Source: Candidatus Gastranaerophilales bacterium HUM_12 (GTDB taxonomy: Bacteria; Cyanobacteriota; Vampirovibrionia; Gastranaerophilales; Gastranaerophilaceae). Taken from it: DNA of 26,368 nt. The notes under the pieces are model-generated. The model saw nothing but the letters and a program-made list of their open reading frames with translations, ran no database searches and was not told where the DNA came from. Made by a program: the position numbers and the translations under genes. The stretch covers positions 46,741 through 73,108 of the forward strand of contig DABJ01000034.1 in assembly GCA_002102825.1 (NCBI GenBank), written 5' to 3'. This document shows, in pieces, positions 1 to 8,268 of the stretch (its first letter is position 1; every line of letters starts with the position of its first letter).

Positions 1-28
1 TTAAAACATTATAAAAAACTTAAATCAA

Positions 29-1093
29 TTAAGCTTCTTCTTTGTTCATATCTTTAACACTCAAAGCAATTCTGTGTTCTTGTGGAGTGAATTTTTTGAT
101 AAGAACTTCTATACTATCACCAACTTTATATTTGTTGAATGGGTTAACGTTTTCTTCTGCCATTTCAGAAACAGGTAACAATGCTTCAACTCCCGGGAAG
201 ATATTGATGAAAGCACCAAAACCGGTAACTTTGTTTACAGTACCTGTAATAATTTGACCTTCAGAGAATTGGCCTTCAATTTGTTGCCATGGATCTTCGC
301 CCATTCTTTTCAAAGACAATGAAATTCTCTTTAATTCTGTATCAATTTTGATAATTTTAACTTCTAAAGTTTCACCCAAAGAAATTACGTCTGATGGGTG
401 TTTAATTCTTTGCCATGAAATTTCTGAAATTGGAAGTAAGCCATCAATACCGTTGATGTCAACGAATGCACCAAAATCAGCAATTCTTACAACTTCACCT
501 TTAACAACTTGATCTTCATGAAGTTCTGATAAAATGTTATCTACAACTTGATCTCTTTGTTCAGCAACAGCTTGTCTTTGAGATAAGATAAGTTTGTTTT
601 TCTTAGGATCTGCTTCAAGAACTTTAACTTCGATTTTTTGGTCTAACAAACCATCAAATGGAGTACCTGTTCTAAGTTGAGATGATGGAATGAAACCTTT
701 TAAATCAGCAACGTCAACTAATACACCACCTTTAACAACTGAAACAACTTTTGCAAGGATAGTATCACCTTGAACTTTTGCATCATTAAGTTGAGCCCAA
801 GCTTGAGCGAATGCAAGTCTTTTCAATGAAAGAACCATGCTATCTTCATCATTTTCTTCTTTTAATACGTAAAATTCTTTAACATCGCCAATTTCAATTG
901 GAGCTGAATCTTCAGCAGTTGAAATTTCTCTGTTAGGTAAGAAAGCTTCTGTTTTAGCACCTCTTACACTTACTAGGTAACCGTCTTGTTCTTTTCTGAT
1001 AACAGTACCTTCTACGATGTCAGCCACTGAATGGCTATTTGAAAAACTTTCTTCTAATAGTTTTTCGAATTCATCTAATGTTGCTTGTGTCAT
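29..1093 (-). CDS. rpsA: 30S ribosomal protein S1 (four S1 domains)
   Basis: This 354-aa protein binds mRNA on the 30S subunit and helps start translation. Four S1/OB-fold repeats are visible at about residues 26-92, 108-174, 196-263 and 280-348. The third and fourth carry the typical DFGAFVDI and GFGAFINI strands, followed by GLLPISE and ALLPVSE. It is shorter than the six-domain proteobacterial S1 and close to the short S1 of cyanobacteria and Gram-positives. A good ribosome binding site (AAGGAGAA) lies just upstream of the ATG at 1091-1093. The gene follows ispH by 36 bp on the same strand, so co-transcription is likely; ispH-rpsA pairing is also known from several other bacterial groups. 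Its identity as a multi-S1-domain protein is clear; calling it the true ribosomal S1 rather than a paralogue is inference. Confidence 0.9.
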   Translation of the reverse strand: MTQATLDEFEKLLEESFSNSHSVADIVEGTVIRKEQDGYLVSVRGAKTEAFLPNREISTAEDSAPIEIGDVKEFYVLKEENDEDSMVLSLKRLAFAQAWAQLNDAKVQGDTILAKVVSVVKGGVLVDVADLKGFIPSSQLRTGTPFDGLLDQKIEVKVLEADPKKNKLILSQRQAVAEQRDQVVDNILSELHEDQVVKGEVVRIADFGAFVDINGIDGLLPISEISWQRIKHPSDVISLGETLEVKIIKIDTELKRISLSLKRMGEDPWQQIEGQFSEGQIITGTVNKVTGFGAFINIFPGVEALLPVSEMAEENVNPFNKYKVGDSIEVLIKKFTPQEHRIALSVKDMNKEEA

Positions 1094-1129
1094 TTGTTTT
1101 TATTCTCCTTTTCTTTTTTATTTGTCACA

Positions 1130-2017
1130 TTAGTAACATTTTATTTTATTAATTACTTTATCAATTACGCTATCCGGAGTTGAGGCTCCGGCGGTTATTG
1201 AAATTTTTTGAGCTTTTTCAATCAAATCTTTGTGGTTATCTAACTCTTTTTCTGTTTCAATATGAATTGTAGGTGTAATATTTTTCAAAATTTCAGCTAA
1301 ATGTGTCGTATTTGCACTTTTTTTAGAACCAACAACAATCATCAAATCACTGCTTTTGGCAAGTTCCTTTGCCTCTGACTGACGCATAGATGTGCTTTTA
1401 CAAATTGTATTTGCAATTAAAAGCTCTTTGGTCAAAGGTGTTAAATATTCAACAATTTTATTCAGAGTTGAAAGCATTTGAGTTGTTTGAACTACTACAC
1501 CAATTTTTTTTGCGGATTTCAATTCTAACTCATAAGGTTTAAGTTCCTCAACCTCAGTTGCTACAAGAACATTTTCGCCAAATTGTTTTGCATTAGCTTC
1601 AATAGCAATAACCTCAGGGTGGGTTGCTTTACCAACAATTACAAGGTAATAACCATCTTTTGCAAGTTCGATTGCTTTTTGTTGAACTTTTTTAACATCA
1701 GGACAAGTTAAATCATAAACCTCAAATCCGACATTTTTAATTTGTTCAAAAACCTCCGGGCTTTCACCATGGCTTCTAACAACACAAATGCCGTCACCTT
1801 TTTGCGGTAATTCTTTCAAAGACTTAATACCCATTGCGTTCAATTCATCAATAACTTGTGTATTATGAATAAGTTCTCCAAGCACACAAATATTACGATT
1901 TGGGTAATCATTTTTCAATTTTTTTACAGTTTCAACGGCTCTTTTTACTCCGTAACAGAAACCTGCAAACTTTGCTAATGTAATTTCTTTCGGCAATGTT
2001 AAATTGTCTTCTTTCAA
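1130..2017 (-). CDS. ispH: 4-hydroxy-3-methylbut-2-enyl diphosphate reductase
   Basis: IspH (LytB) is the last enzyme of the MEP pathway and reduces HMBPP to IPP and DMAPP with a [4Fe-4S] cluster in the cytosol. The 295-aa protein has the three cluster cysteines C21 (AGFCYGV), C105 (DLTCPDV) and C206 (NTICKST). The substrate-binding histidines H51, H83 and H133, E135 of THPEV, and the VVQTTQ and AGASTP motifs are also present, so it looks complete and active. The start is a TTG at 2015-2017; no ATG or GTG lies in frame just upstream and only a weak GAG-type Shine-Dalgarno is visible, so the N-terminus is less certain than the rest. It sits 77 bp after the 1058-aa gene and 36 bp before rpsA. 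A weak inverted repeat (TGTAAT/ATTACA) in the upstream gap is too AU-rich to call a terminator. Confidence 0.95.
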   Translation of the reverse strand: MKEDNLTLPKEITLAKFAGFCYGVKRAVETVKKLKNDYPNRNICVLGELIHNTQVIDELNAMGIKSLKELPQKGDGICVVRSHGESPEVFEQIKNVGFEVYDLTCPDVKKVQQKAIELAKDGYYLVIVGKATHPEVIAIEANAKQFGENVLVATEVEELKPYELELKSAKKIGVVVQTTQMLSTLNKIVEYLTPLTKELLIANTICKSTSMRQSEAKELAKSSDLMIVVGSKKSANTTHLAEILKNITPTIHIETEKELDNHKDLIEKAQKISITAGASTPDSVIDKVINKIKCY

Positions 2018-2094
2018 ATGAACTCGCAGAAAAAATTCCGCTGTAATGCAATTACAACACGAAAAAATTTATAAAGCAAGAGATTGTAAAGAAA

Positions 2095-5000
2095 TTACGC
2101 ATTCAAATAGAATGGACCTTTTCTTTTCATTTTGTCGTATTGTCCTCTCATAGCCATTTTGTTTGAACCTATTGCAATCCCATCATCAAGACTTGGGGCG
2201 GTATTTGATTCCGTATCTGAAGTAATAGCAGTTTTCATATTGTTATTATTTGCTTCCTCCCACTCAGGAGAACCGGGAATAGCCTTTAATAAATCATAGA
2301 TTTCACTGCTATAGTCAAGTGGCATATATTTCATATACTCTTTGATTTGGTCGTAAGTCATTGAATCTTTATTATTTTTCAAATAGTCCATAAGAATTTT
2401 ATTATCAACTTTGCCCTCTTTAGCAAGTTTTGAAATATTATTTGAAGAAAGTTTTCCAGATGAAATTATTTCATTGATTCTGCTAGATGGAAGTAATCTT
2501 GTCAAATCAAGTTTCAAACCATCATTGTTGCAATAGTTAATCAATTTAACAATTGTATCCGTATTGCCTTTATAATCATTTGCAAAAGAAATAACATCAG
2601 ATTCTTTACCTTGTGTTGCAAATGCTTGCATAAATTTGTCCTTGATTTCATCATTAATTTGAGAATATGCTGCGCTTACACTGTTTTGTTGGAACAAATC
2701 TGTAATAATTTCTTTTAAAGTATTTTGTTCATCTTCTGACAATTTAAGATTTTCAACATTATCTGTTGTTTTTGCAGTTTCAGTTGATTTAGTAGCGGTT
2801 TTTTCAGAAACAGATGCGGTTTCGCTATTTTTTGAAGAAGTAGGAGTTTGAACTTTTTCAGCTTTTGCTTTTTCTCGTTCAATAGTTTTCTCTGCTTTAG
2901 TGGTTTCATAAGTAGTAATTTTGTTAATTAAAGCATCTTTCTTTTGTTGCAAAGCTTTTACTTCTTGCGCAACAGAATTTTGACTTACAGATGTTCTTGT
3001 TGTTGTTTTTGATGAAGCACTTGAAACTGCAGTTTGAGCAGATACAGTTTGTGATTTGCCCCCACTTTGTGAAACTGTTTTGCTACTTTTTGCGACAGAT
3101 TGGCTTGTTGCAGAAGATTGTTGAGATGGTTGATTTTTAGAACCATTAGAAGTTTCTGAAACACTCACGGTATTTTTTGCTAGTGTTTCTTGAGAAATCT
3201 CACCTGTTTTCATTGCATTTTGAATTGCCGCTTGTTTTTCAGGTGGATAATTTTTGATAGCATCTTGAATGTAAGAATTGTATTCACTTCTTACACTTTT
3301 ATCAACAGATTTTGATGCAGCCGCCAAACCTTCATTAACGGATTCATTACCTAATCCTGAAAGTTCTTTAGCATAAGCCTTTTGACGCTCCGGAGTTGGA
3401 GCCGTTTCAACAACAGATTTTGTAAATCTTGCTCTTCCAGATTCTGACAAATCTTCTCTTTGTACGAACTGAGAAGTATATTGAACAGGATTTTCAACAT
3501 ACTTATTTACACCTGTTGAAAAATTATCGACAAGTTGAGGTATATCATTGGTAATATGAACACCAACATCTTGACTTTTTTCTTCTGTCAAATATTTTGT
3601 AACTTTTGCAGCTGCCACTTTCGCAACTCTTGTATTTTTATTTGCCATTGCACGATCCAATGCACTATTATATGCATTAGAATCATCATTCAATACCGCA
3701 CAGGATACCATATCAGCATCAAGGTTCATCTCCTTAGAAACTTTTCTTGCTACTTTACTTAATCCATTTTTTTCGGTTAATTTATCAATATAGTCAATGT
3801 AATCTTTGTCACCCATTGCTTGAGAATACAATTTTCTCAATTCAGCTTTTTGTTCTTCAGGTTTTAAAGATTTAATATCATTAACTCTATCAAAAATTTC
3901 TTGTTCAACAGTTTTATTATTATTTGATGCAATTACATTGATATCTCCATGCTGACCAATAAGAGTCTTTTCACCTTTTAAATCTTTTTGAGACTCTAAA
4001 AATTTTGCTTTTCTTTCTTTTATTTCACGAGGTAAACGAGACTGCTTATTCATCTTTTCTAAATCTGCAACAGTTGGAGTTTTTCCATATTTTTTTATAA
4101 ATTCAAAAACATCTTTAGTTACAGAAAGTTGCATAATAGCTTTCTTATCTTTACAAGACTGTTTAAGAATACCAATTTGACTACGCTCATCTAAGTTTTT
4201 AAATTCATCATAACTTATACCTTTTGAGGTTAACGCATCAATTGTCATCAATGTACTTGAAAAAACAGTATCCTTAAGAGAGTCTTCCATCTTGTCCCAC
4301 CCCGGAACAAATGATGCAATTAGCTCTTGTGCTTTACTGTCGATAAATTTTTGTTTATCCTCTTTGGTCTTAGCACTAAAATTCGGATATTCTTTTTCTA
4401 AAAATTTCTCAGCATACAATTTAAGCTTATCATCAGAGGACATCTTACGCCATTTTTTAGATTGACGGAATTCCGAAGAAACCAAGTCTTTAATATTTTT
4501 CAAGGTTTCAGCTTGATGATCTCTATAAATCTTAACTCTTTCATCTTTTGACAATTTATTATATTCGTCAATTGACATTTTCTTGTCATTTAATGCTTCT
4601 AATAACCCAAGAACTTTCATTGCAGATTCTTGTGGAGTATCTTTTTCTCCTTTCAAATCCTGTGAAATTGAAGCAAATTGTTTTTGCTTTAACACAGTTT
4701 TTTCTTCTGGAGATAAGTTTTTGTAATTTGCATCAGTTTTTTCAAAATACTTATCAGCAACGATACTCATTTTTTCTTTAGAATCTTTTTTTATCCAATT
4801 GCTATCAAGCATTTCTTCTACAGAAAGAAGCGGTTCATGTTTTTTATGAACTGAATGTTCTTTAGGTACTTCTTCAAATTGTGCTTGAATTTTAGCTAAC
4901 ATTCCAAGTTCTTTTTGTGTTTTATCCTTTTTCTTTAATAAATAAACACGTAAATCATCAATATTCATTGATGATAAATTATTTTCCTCAATATATGCGT

Positions 5001-5271
5001 TAATTTCCTTTTCAATTGTAGATTCTTTAACTGTTGAATGCTTTGTATCCGCTAAAGATTTAGACTCTATTTGAGGAGTTTCAACACTTTTATTTTGTAA
5101 TTTTTCACTATCTAAAGCCCCTAAGTCTGATTTTTTAGATTGATTGTCAGCTTTAGGGAAATTTAAAGGCGCTTTGACTGTAGATTTAGAAGCAACATTC
5201 CCGACAGACGTTTGTTTGGGTGTCGGGGGTGTTTGAATAATTTTGTTGTCTTCTAATTTTTTTATTTTCAT
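2095..5271 (-). CDS. Large unknown protein with internal duplication and low-complexity linker
   Basis: I do not recognise this 1058-aa protein. It is hydrophilic, with no signal peptide or membrane segment. Residues 1-80 are a Pro/Ser/Lys-rich disordered stretch. Residues about 155-263 and 270-380 look like two copies of one helical unit: each begins with a W (NWIKKDSKEK, KKWRKMSSDD), continues through a KY/KF-FEK helix, and ends with an IDEYNKLSKDER or SYDEFKNLDERS segment. Residues 455-700 are mainly helical. Residues 700-770 are almost pure S/T/Q/K. A Lys/Glu-rich likely coiled coil covers 766-808. Another helical part runs from 845 to 1000, and a basic/aromatic tail ends in KRKGPFYLNA. 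The start ATG has only a weak AAGAAG site. A TATAAT on the minus strand at 5318-5323 could give it its own promoter. A structural or cell-surface role is a guess only. Confidence 0.8.
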   Translation of the reverse strand: MKIKKLEDNKIIQTPPTPKQTSVGNVASKSTVKAPLNFPKADNQSKKSDLGALDSEKLQNKSVETPQIESKSLADTKHSTVKESTIEKEINAYIEENNLSSMNIDDLRVYLLKKKDKTQKELGMLAKIQAQFEEVPKEHSVHKKHEPLLSVEEMLDSNWIKKDSKEKMSIVADKYFEKTDANYKNLSPEEKTVLKQKQFASISQDLKGEKDTPQESAMKVLGLLEALNDKKMSIDEYNKLSKDERVKIYRDHQAETLKNIKDLVSSEFRQSKKWRKMSSDDKLKLYAEKFLEKEYPNFSAKTKEDKQKFIDSKAQELIASFVPGWDKMEDSLKDTVFSSTLMTIDALTSKGISYDEFKNLDERSQIGILKQSCKDKKAIMQLSVTKDVFEFIKKYGKTPTVADLEKMNKQSRLPREIKERKAKFLESQKDLKGEKTLIGQHGDINVIASNNNKTVEQEIFDRVNDIKSLKPEEQKAELRKLYSQAMGDKDYIDYIDKLTEKNGLSKVARKVSKEMNLDADMVSCAVLNDDSNAYNSALDRAMANKNTRVAKVAAAKVTKYLTEEKSQDVGVHITNDIPQLVDNFSTGVNKYVENPVQYTSQFVQREDLSESGRARFTKSVVETAPTPERQKAYAKELSGLGNESVNEGLAAASKSVDKSVRSEYNSYIQDAIKNYPPEKQAAIQNAMKTGEISQETLAKNTVSVSETSNGSKNQPSQQSSATSQSVAKSSKTVSQSGGKSQTVSAQTAVSSASSKTTTRTSVSQNSVAQEVKALQQKKDALINKITTYETTKAEKTIEREKAKAEKVQTPTSSKNSETASVSEKTATKSTETAKTTDNVENLKLSEDEQNTLKEIITDLFQQNSVSAAYSQINDEIKDKFMQAFATQGKESDVISFANDYKGNTDTIVKLINYCNNDGLKLDLTRLLPSSRINEIISSGKLSSNNISKLAKEGKVDNKILMDYLKNNKDSMTYDQIKEYMKYMPLDYSSEIYDLLKAIPGSPEWEEANNNNMKTAITSDTESNTAPSLDDGIAIGSNKMAMRGQYDKMKRKGPFYLNA

Positions 5272-5364
5272 TTTCTTCTTACAATTTCTCTATTCTGCAC
5301 TTCTAAATACATGAAAAATTATAAAGGAGCTCTATTTCAAGATTACTTAAAATGTTTACAAAAA

Positions 5365-6132
5365 TTAATAGTCCGAATTTGTAGGTTTAACCATTTTGGT
5401 TGGTGTTAAATTTGGTGTATCTACAATTCTAACCATTAAACCTGTATTATCTGTAAACTTTGAATCTCCATTAAGTAAATCAATAATTGCATTTGCAGCA
5501 TCATCTGTGATTCGTTGTTCTGTATCTTTGAAATACGATTGTCCATTTATTTCTACACTATTTCTTAGAATAAGTCCGCAATATTCTCTACTATCACCTG
5601 TTTTATGATAAACCATTTCTTTTACAACAGGTAAATTAACAGCATCATACATATTTGTATATTTAAAATCTTTCGGAACATACTCCACATACATTATTTC
5701 CCTCTTTTTTAGAGGATCAGAAAATGCTATATATGCCCCAGAACCGGCATACATTTTAAAAGGAATAATATCTTTGTTCGATTCAAAATAAGTTCTTTGA
5801 CCTTGTGACATCACACCAGTTTGTTGAGGAGCCATAACATAGGTTGAAACTTCTGTCTTTGGTGATTCTTGGGCTTCAACCAATTCTGTCAAGGCTTGTG
5901 TGTTTAGCGGTACAGATTTTTCAGGTGCCGCAGCAGCATTCAACAATGATGGCGACATTGTCATCATAACAACTACCGGTACTGTTGCTAAGTTACGAGC
6001 TGCACGTCTTGGGAACGAATAGCCCTCTGGAGAGGTATTATCATTTTCTTCATCTCTATTATTTGCGGTAAAGTGAATCTTAGTGTTGTAGTTACTTTTA
6101 AAACTAACACTGTTAATAGGTGCTATTGCCAT
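5365..6132 (-). CDS. Unknown protein with an internal signal-like hydrophobic segment
   Basis: This 255-aa protein is not recognised. Residues 1-42 are polar, with the opening PINSVSFKSN and a second IHFTAN stretch. They are followed by RR at 42-43, a hydrophobic run (about 48-66) and AAAAP near 66-70, which together look like a signal peptide displaced about 40 residues inwards. The rest (about 110-240) looks like a mixed alpha/beta soluble domain containing one Cys and ends in a polar tail. The arginine pair is not a proper Tat motif because the following residues do not fit. A strong ribosome binding site (AAAGGAG) sits 7 nt before the ATG. A clear promoter (TTTACA, 17 bp, TATAAT) lies upstream, giving a leader of about 70 nt with a perfect hairpin. 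It is the first gene of the minus-strand cluster leading to rpsA. Export is inference. Confidence 0.8.
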   Translation of the reverse strand: MAIAPINSVSFKSNYNTKIHFTANNRDEENDNTSPEGYSFPRRAARNLATVPVVVMMTMSPSLLNAAAAPEKSVPLNTQALTELVEAQESPKTEVSTYVMAPQQTGVMSQGQRTYFESNKDIIPFKMYAGSGAYIAFSDPLKKREIMYVEYVPKDFKYTNMYDAVNLPVVKEMVYHKTGDSREYCGLILRNSVEINGQSYFKDTEQRITDDAANAIIDLLNGDSKFTDNTGLMVRIVDTPNLTPTKMVKPTNSDY

Positions 6133-6163
6133 ACTAACACTCCTTTTTTGTATTCAATTTTTA

Positions 6164-6181
6164 GGATTAACCCCTTAATCC
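6164..6181 (-). repeat. Perfect 7-bp hairpin in the 5' leader
   Basis: GGATTAA / TTAATCC arms with a 4-nt loop, lying between the predicted transcription start (near 6204) and the ribosome binding site of the 255-aa gene. It could be an RNA hairpin or an operator; no T-tract follows, so it is not a terminator. Confidence 0.6.
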
Positions 6182-6202
6182 TTTTACTTACATCATTAAC
6201 CT

Positions 6203-6220
6203 TTGCTAAGATTATAGCAA
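6203..6220. promoter_or_regulatory. Operator-like palindrome over the -10 element
   Basis: The arms TTGCTA (6203-6208) and TAGCAA (6215-6220) are perfect inverted copies separated by 6 bp. On the minus strand the site contains the TATAAT of the promoter for the gene at 5365-6132, so a dimeric repressor bound here would block transcription. No regulator is identified. Confidence 0.4.
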
Positions 6221-6239
6221 TTTTGCGGCTTTTTGTAAA
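6211..6239 (-). promoter_or_regulatory. Sigma-70 type promoter for the 5365-6132 gene
   Basis: Read on the minus strand: TTTACA (6234-6239), a 17-bp spacer, then TATAAT (6211-6216) preceded by TGC, an extended -10. The predicted start is near 6204. It matches consensus at 5 of 6 and 6 of 6 positions. Confidence 0.75.
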
Positions 6240-6383
6240 GTATATGCACATTTTACATATATTTTTACTCTGGGTTGATATGATTCTAAAATTCAAAATT
6301 TGAAAAATTTGCTATTTTTTGAATAAATGTTAAGCGTTTTATTTGTAAAGGTTTTGTCATGTTTTGCTCAAAGATTGAAAAAA

Positions 6384-6389
6384 TATGCT
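6384..6389 (+). promoter_or_regulatory. Possible -10 element of the riboflavin operon
   Basis: TATGCT lies 11 bp before the ribE ATG; no convincing -35 is seen. If it is used, the mRNA would start only about 5 nt before the start codon. The gap before ribE also shows no sequence resembling the conserved FMN riboswitch core. Confidence 0.3.
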
Positions 6390-6400
6390 AAACTTAGGTT

Positions 6401-7042
6401 ATGTTCACAGGTATTATTGAAGAAATAGGTGAGATAAAATCCTTTACCCACAACTCAAATGGGGCAACTATTGTTGTAAAATGCAAAGATGTTTTAGCCG
6501 GCACAAAACTTGGTGATAGCATTGCAATTAACGGTTGTTGCCAAACAGTTGTTGATATTAAAGAAGATTTTTTTAGCGCAAGAGTAAGTGATGAAACTCT
6601 AAATATTACGAATTTTACCTCTCTAAAATCAGGAGATACAGTTAATTTAGAAAGAGCATTAACCCTAAATTCAAGACTCGGTGGGCATATTGTATCAGGA
6701 CATGTGGATTGTGTTGGAAAACTTATCAAAAAAGAACAACTCACTGATTTTTATAATTTCGACTTTGAAATTCCTCAAAATCAAGAAAAATATGTTGTGT
6801 ATAAAGGCTCAATTACAGTAAACGGTATTAGTTTAACAGTTGCGAACATAGACAAAAACATCTTTAGAGTTGCCGTAATTCCGCATACATACCTAAATAC
6901 AAACCTCCAAGACCTTAAAACTGGAGATTTTGTTAATATTGAAACAGATATTTTAGGCAAATATGTTGAAAAATTATTATCTGCGAAAGATAATAATAGC
7001 AGAATTAGTTTAGAATTTTTGCAAAAGAACGGATTTGTGTAA
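6401..7042 (+). CDS. ribE: Riboflavin synthase, alpha chain
   Basis: This enzyme converts two 6,7-dimethyl-8-ribityllumazine molecules to riboflavin in the last step of the pathway. The 213-aa protein has the family start MFTGIIEEIG, the GCCQTVV and SRLGGHIVSGHVD motifs of the first lumazine-binding barrel, and a second barrel with VNGISLTV and IPHTYLNTNL. The length is normal for the family (about 200-220). The stop overlaps the ribBA start by one base (TAATG), indicating translational coupling. There is no good Shine-Dalgarno before the ATG, only TAGG 2 nt away, and a possible -10 lies 11 bp upstream, so initiation may be nearly leaderless. The operon lacks a visible ribH (lumazine synthase) and ribD, which must be elsewhere. 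Confidence 0.96.
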   Translation: MFTGIIEEIGEIKSFTHNSNGATIVVKCKDVLAGTKLGDSIAINGCCQTVVDIKEDFFSARVSDETLNITNFTSLKSGDTVNLERALTLNSRLGGHIVSGHVDCVGKLIKKEQLTDFYNFDFEIPQNQEKYVVYKGSITVNGISLTVANIDKNIFRVAVIPHTYLNTNLQDLKTGDFVNIETDILGKYVEKLLSAKDNNSRISLEFLQKNGFV

Positions 7043-8256
7043 TGGAAGAAAATAAATTTAAATTTGACAGCATTGAATCAGCACTTGAAGATTTTAAAGC
7101 GGGAAAACCAATAATTGTAGCTGATGACGAAGATAGAGAAAATGAGGGCGACGTAATTGTTTCAGCTGAAAAAGTTACCCCGGAAATTATCAATTTTTTG
7201 GCAACAGAGGTAAGAGGATTAATTTGTCTTGCGATTTCTGATAATATTGCAAAACAACTGGATTTACCTCAAATGGTTGACCAAAACACAGAAGAAATGA
7301 AAACTGCTTTTACAATAAGTATTGATGCCGCTGAAAAATATGGAGTTACAACAGGAATTTCGGCATTTGACAGAGCAAAAACTGTTGAAGTTGCAACAGC
7401 TTATGATGCACAACCGTCTGATTTAAGACGTCCGGGGCATTTGTTTCCTTGTGTTGCAAAACGTGGTGGTGTTTTAGAAAGAACAGGACATACCGAAGCA
7501 GTTGTTGATTTAGCTAAACTTTGCGGACATAGAGAAGCTGGTGTTATGTGTGAACTTATGGCTCCAGATGGACACATGGCAAGACGTGATTATTTAAGAA
7601 AATTTGCTGATGAACATAATATGAAATTCATCTCTGTTGCAGAATTAATTGCATACAGAATGCAATCTGAAAAACTTGTAACAAGAGAAGCAGAAACAAC
7701 CCTTCCAACCCCGTTTGGAACATTTACATTATACGCATATAAAAATCACATAAATGGAGCAGAACATGTTGCTCTTGTTAAAGATGACGGTTCTGATAAA
7801 ATTCCGGCAGTAAGAGTTCATAGTATGTGTTTAACAGGCGATGTATTCCATAGCTTGAAATGTGATTGCAATTCTCAACTGCACAATGCCCTAAAATACA
7901 TAAATGATTACGGGAAAGGTGCTGTTGTTTACTTGACAGATCACGAAGGAAGAGGAATTGGACTTTGCAACAAGATTAAAGCCTACAAATTGCAAGAAGA
8001 AGGACAAGACACAATTCAAGCAAATATCTCGCTTGGATTTAAATCTGATTTGAGAGATTATGGAACAGGAGCTCAAATTATTGTAGATTTGGGTTACAAA
8101 GACTTTAAGCTAATCACCAATAACCCGAAAAAAATTATCGGACTTGAAGGTTATGGTTTGAATATTATTGATACAATCAAAGTATCATCAGAAGTTACAC
8201 CATATAACAAAAGATACTTAGAAACAAAAAAAGAAAAAATGCACCACTCATTATAA
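7042..8256 (+). CDS. ribBA: Bifunctional DHBP synthase / GTP cyclohydrolase II
   Basis: This fused enzyme performs the two committed steps of riboflavin synthesis: ribulose 5-phosphate to DHBP, and GTP to the diaminopyrimidine. Residues 1-205 are the RibB domain, with the acidic metal site DDEDRENEGD at 28-37 and HTEAVVDLAKLCG near 151-163. Residues about 210-404 are the RibA domain, with zinc ligands C264, C275 and C277 (MCLTGDVFHSLKCDC), DHEGRGIGL, and the C-terminal TNNPKKIIGLEGYGL. All key residues seen are intact, and 404 aa is the usual fused length. It overlaps ribE by 1 nt and is followed 12 bp later by a GNAT gene. Confidence 0.97.
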   Translation: MEENKFKFDSIESALEDFKAGKPIIVADDEDRENEGDVIVSAEKVTPEIINFLATEVRGLICLAISDNIAKQLDLPQMVDQNTEEMKTAFTISIDAAEKYGVTTGISAFDRAKTVEVATAYDAQPSDLRRPGHLFPCVAKRGGVLERTGHTEAVVDLAKLCGHREAGVMCELMAPDGHMARRDYLRKFADEHNMKFISVAELIAYRMQSEKLVTREAETTLPTPFGTFTLYAYKNHINGAEHVALVKDDGSDKIPAVRVHSMCLTGDVFHSLKCDCNSQLHNALKYINDYGKGAVVYLTDHEGRGIGLCNKIKAYKLQEEGQDTIQANISLGFKSDLRDYGTGAQIIVDLGYKDFKLITNNPKKIIGLEGYGLNIIDTIKVSSEVTPYNKRYLETKKEKMHHSL

Positions 8257-8268
8257 GGAGCGAGATTG

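Noticed and set aside
2040..2094. Terminator between the 1058-aa gene and ispH
   Set aside because: The 6-bp TGTAAT/ATTACA stem is AU-rich and the T-run is displaced, so termination is not convincing.
2975..3170. Ser/Thr/Gln-rich stretch as a tandem DNA repeat or sequencing artefact
   Set aside because: The bases are not periodic and the frame stays open; it is ordinary low-complexity coding sequence.
5765..5785. tRNA-like TTCGATTC segment
   Set aside because: No acceptor or anticodon stems can be drawn around it, and it lies inside a coding frame.
5998..6012. Tat signal from the paired arginines in the 255-aa protein
   Set aside because: The residues after RR do not match the S/T-R-R-x-F-L-K pattern, so only a generic signal-like segment is claimed.
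6240..6400. Possible FMN riboswitch before the riboflavin genes
   Set aside because: None of the conserved FMN-aptamer blocks is visible, and the predicted transcript begins only a few bases before ribE.
6394..6744. 116-codon minus-strand frame inside ribE
   Set aside because: It is fully covered by the well-supported ribE frame, shows no recognisable domain and no ribosome binding site; a shadow frame.
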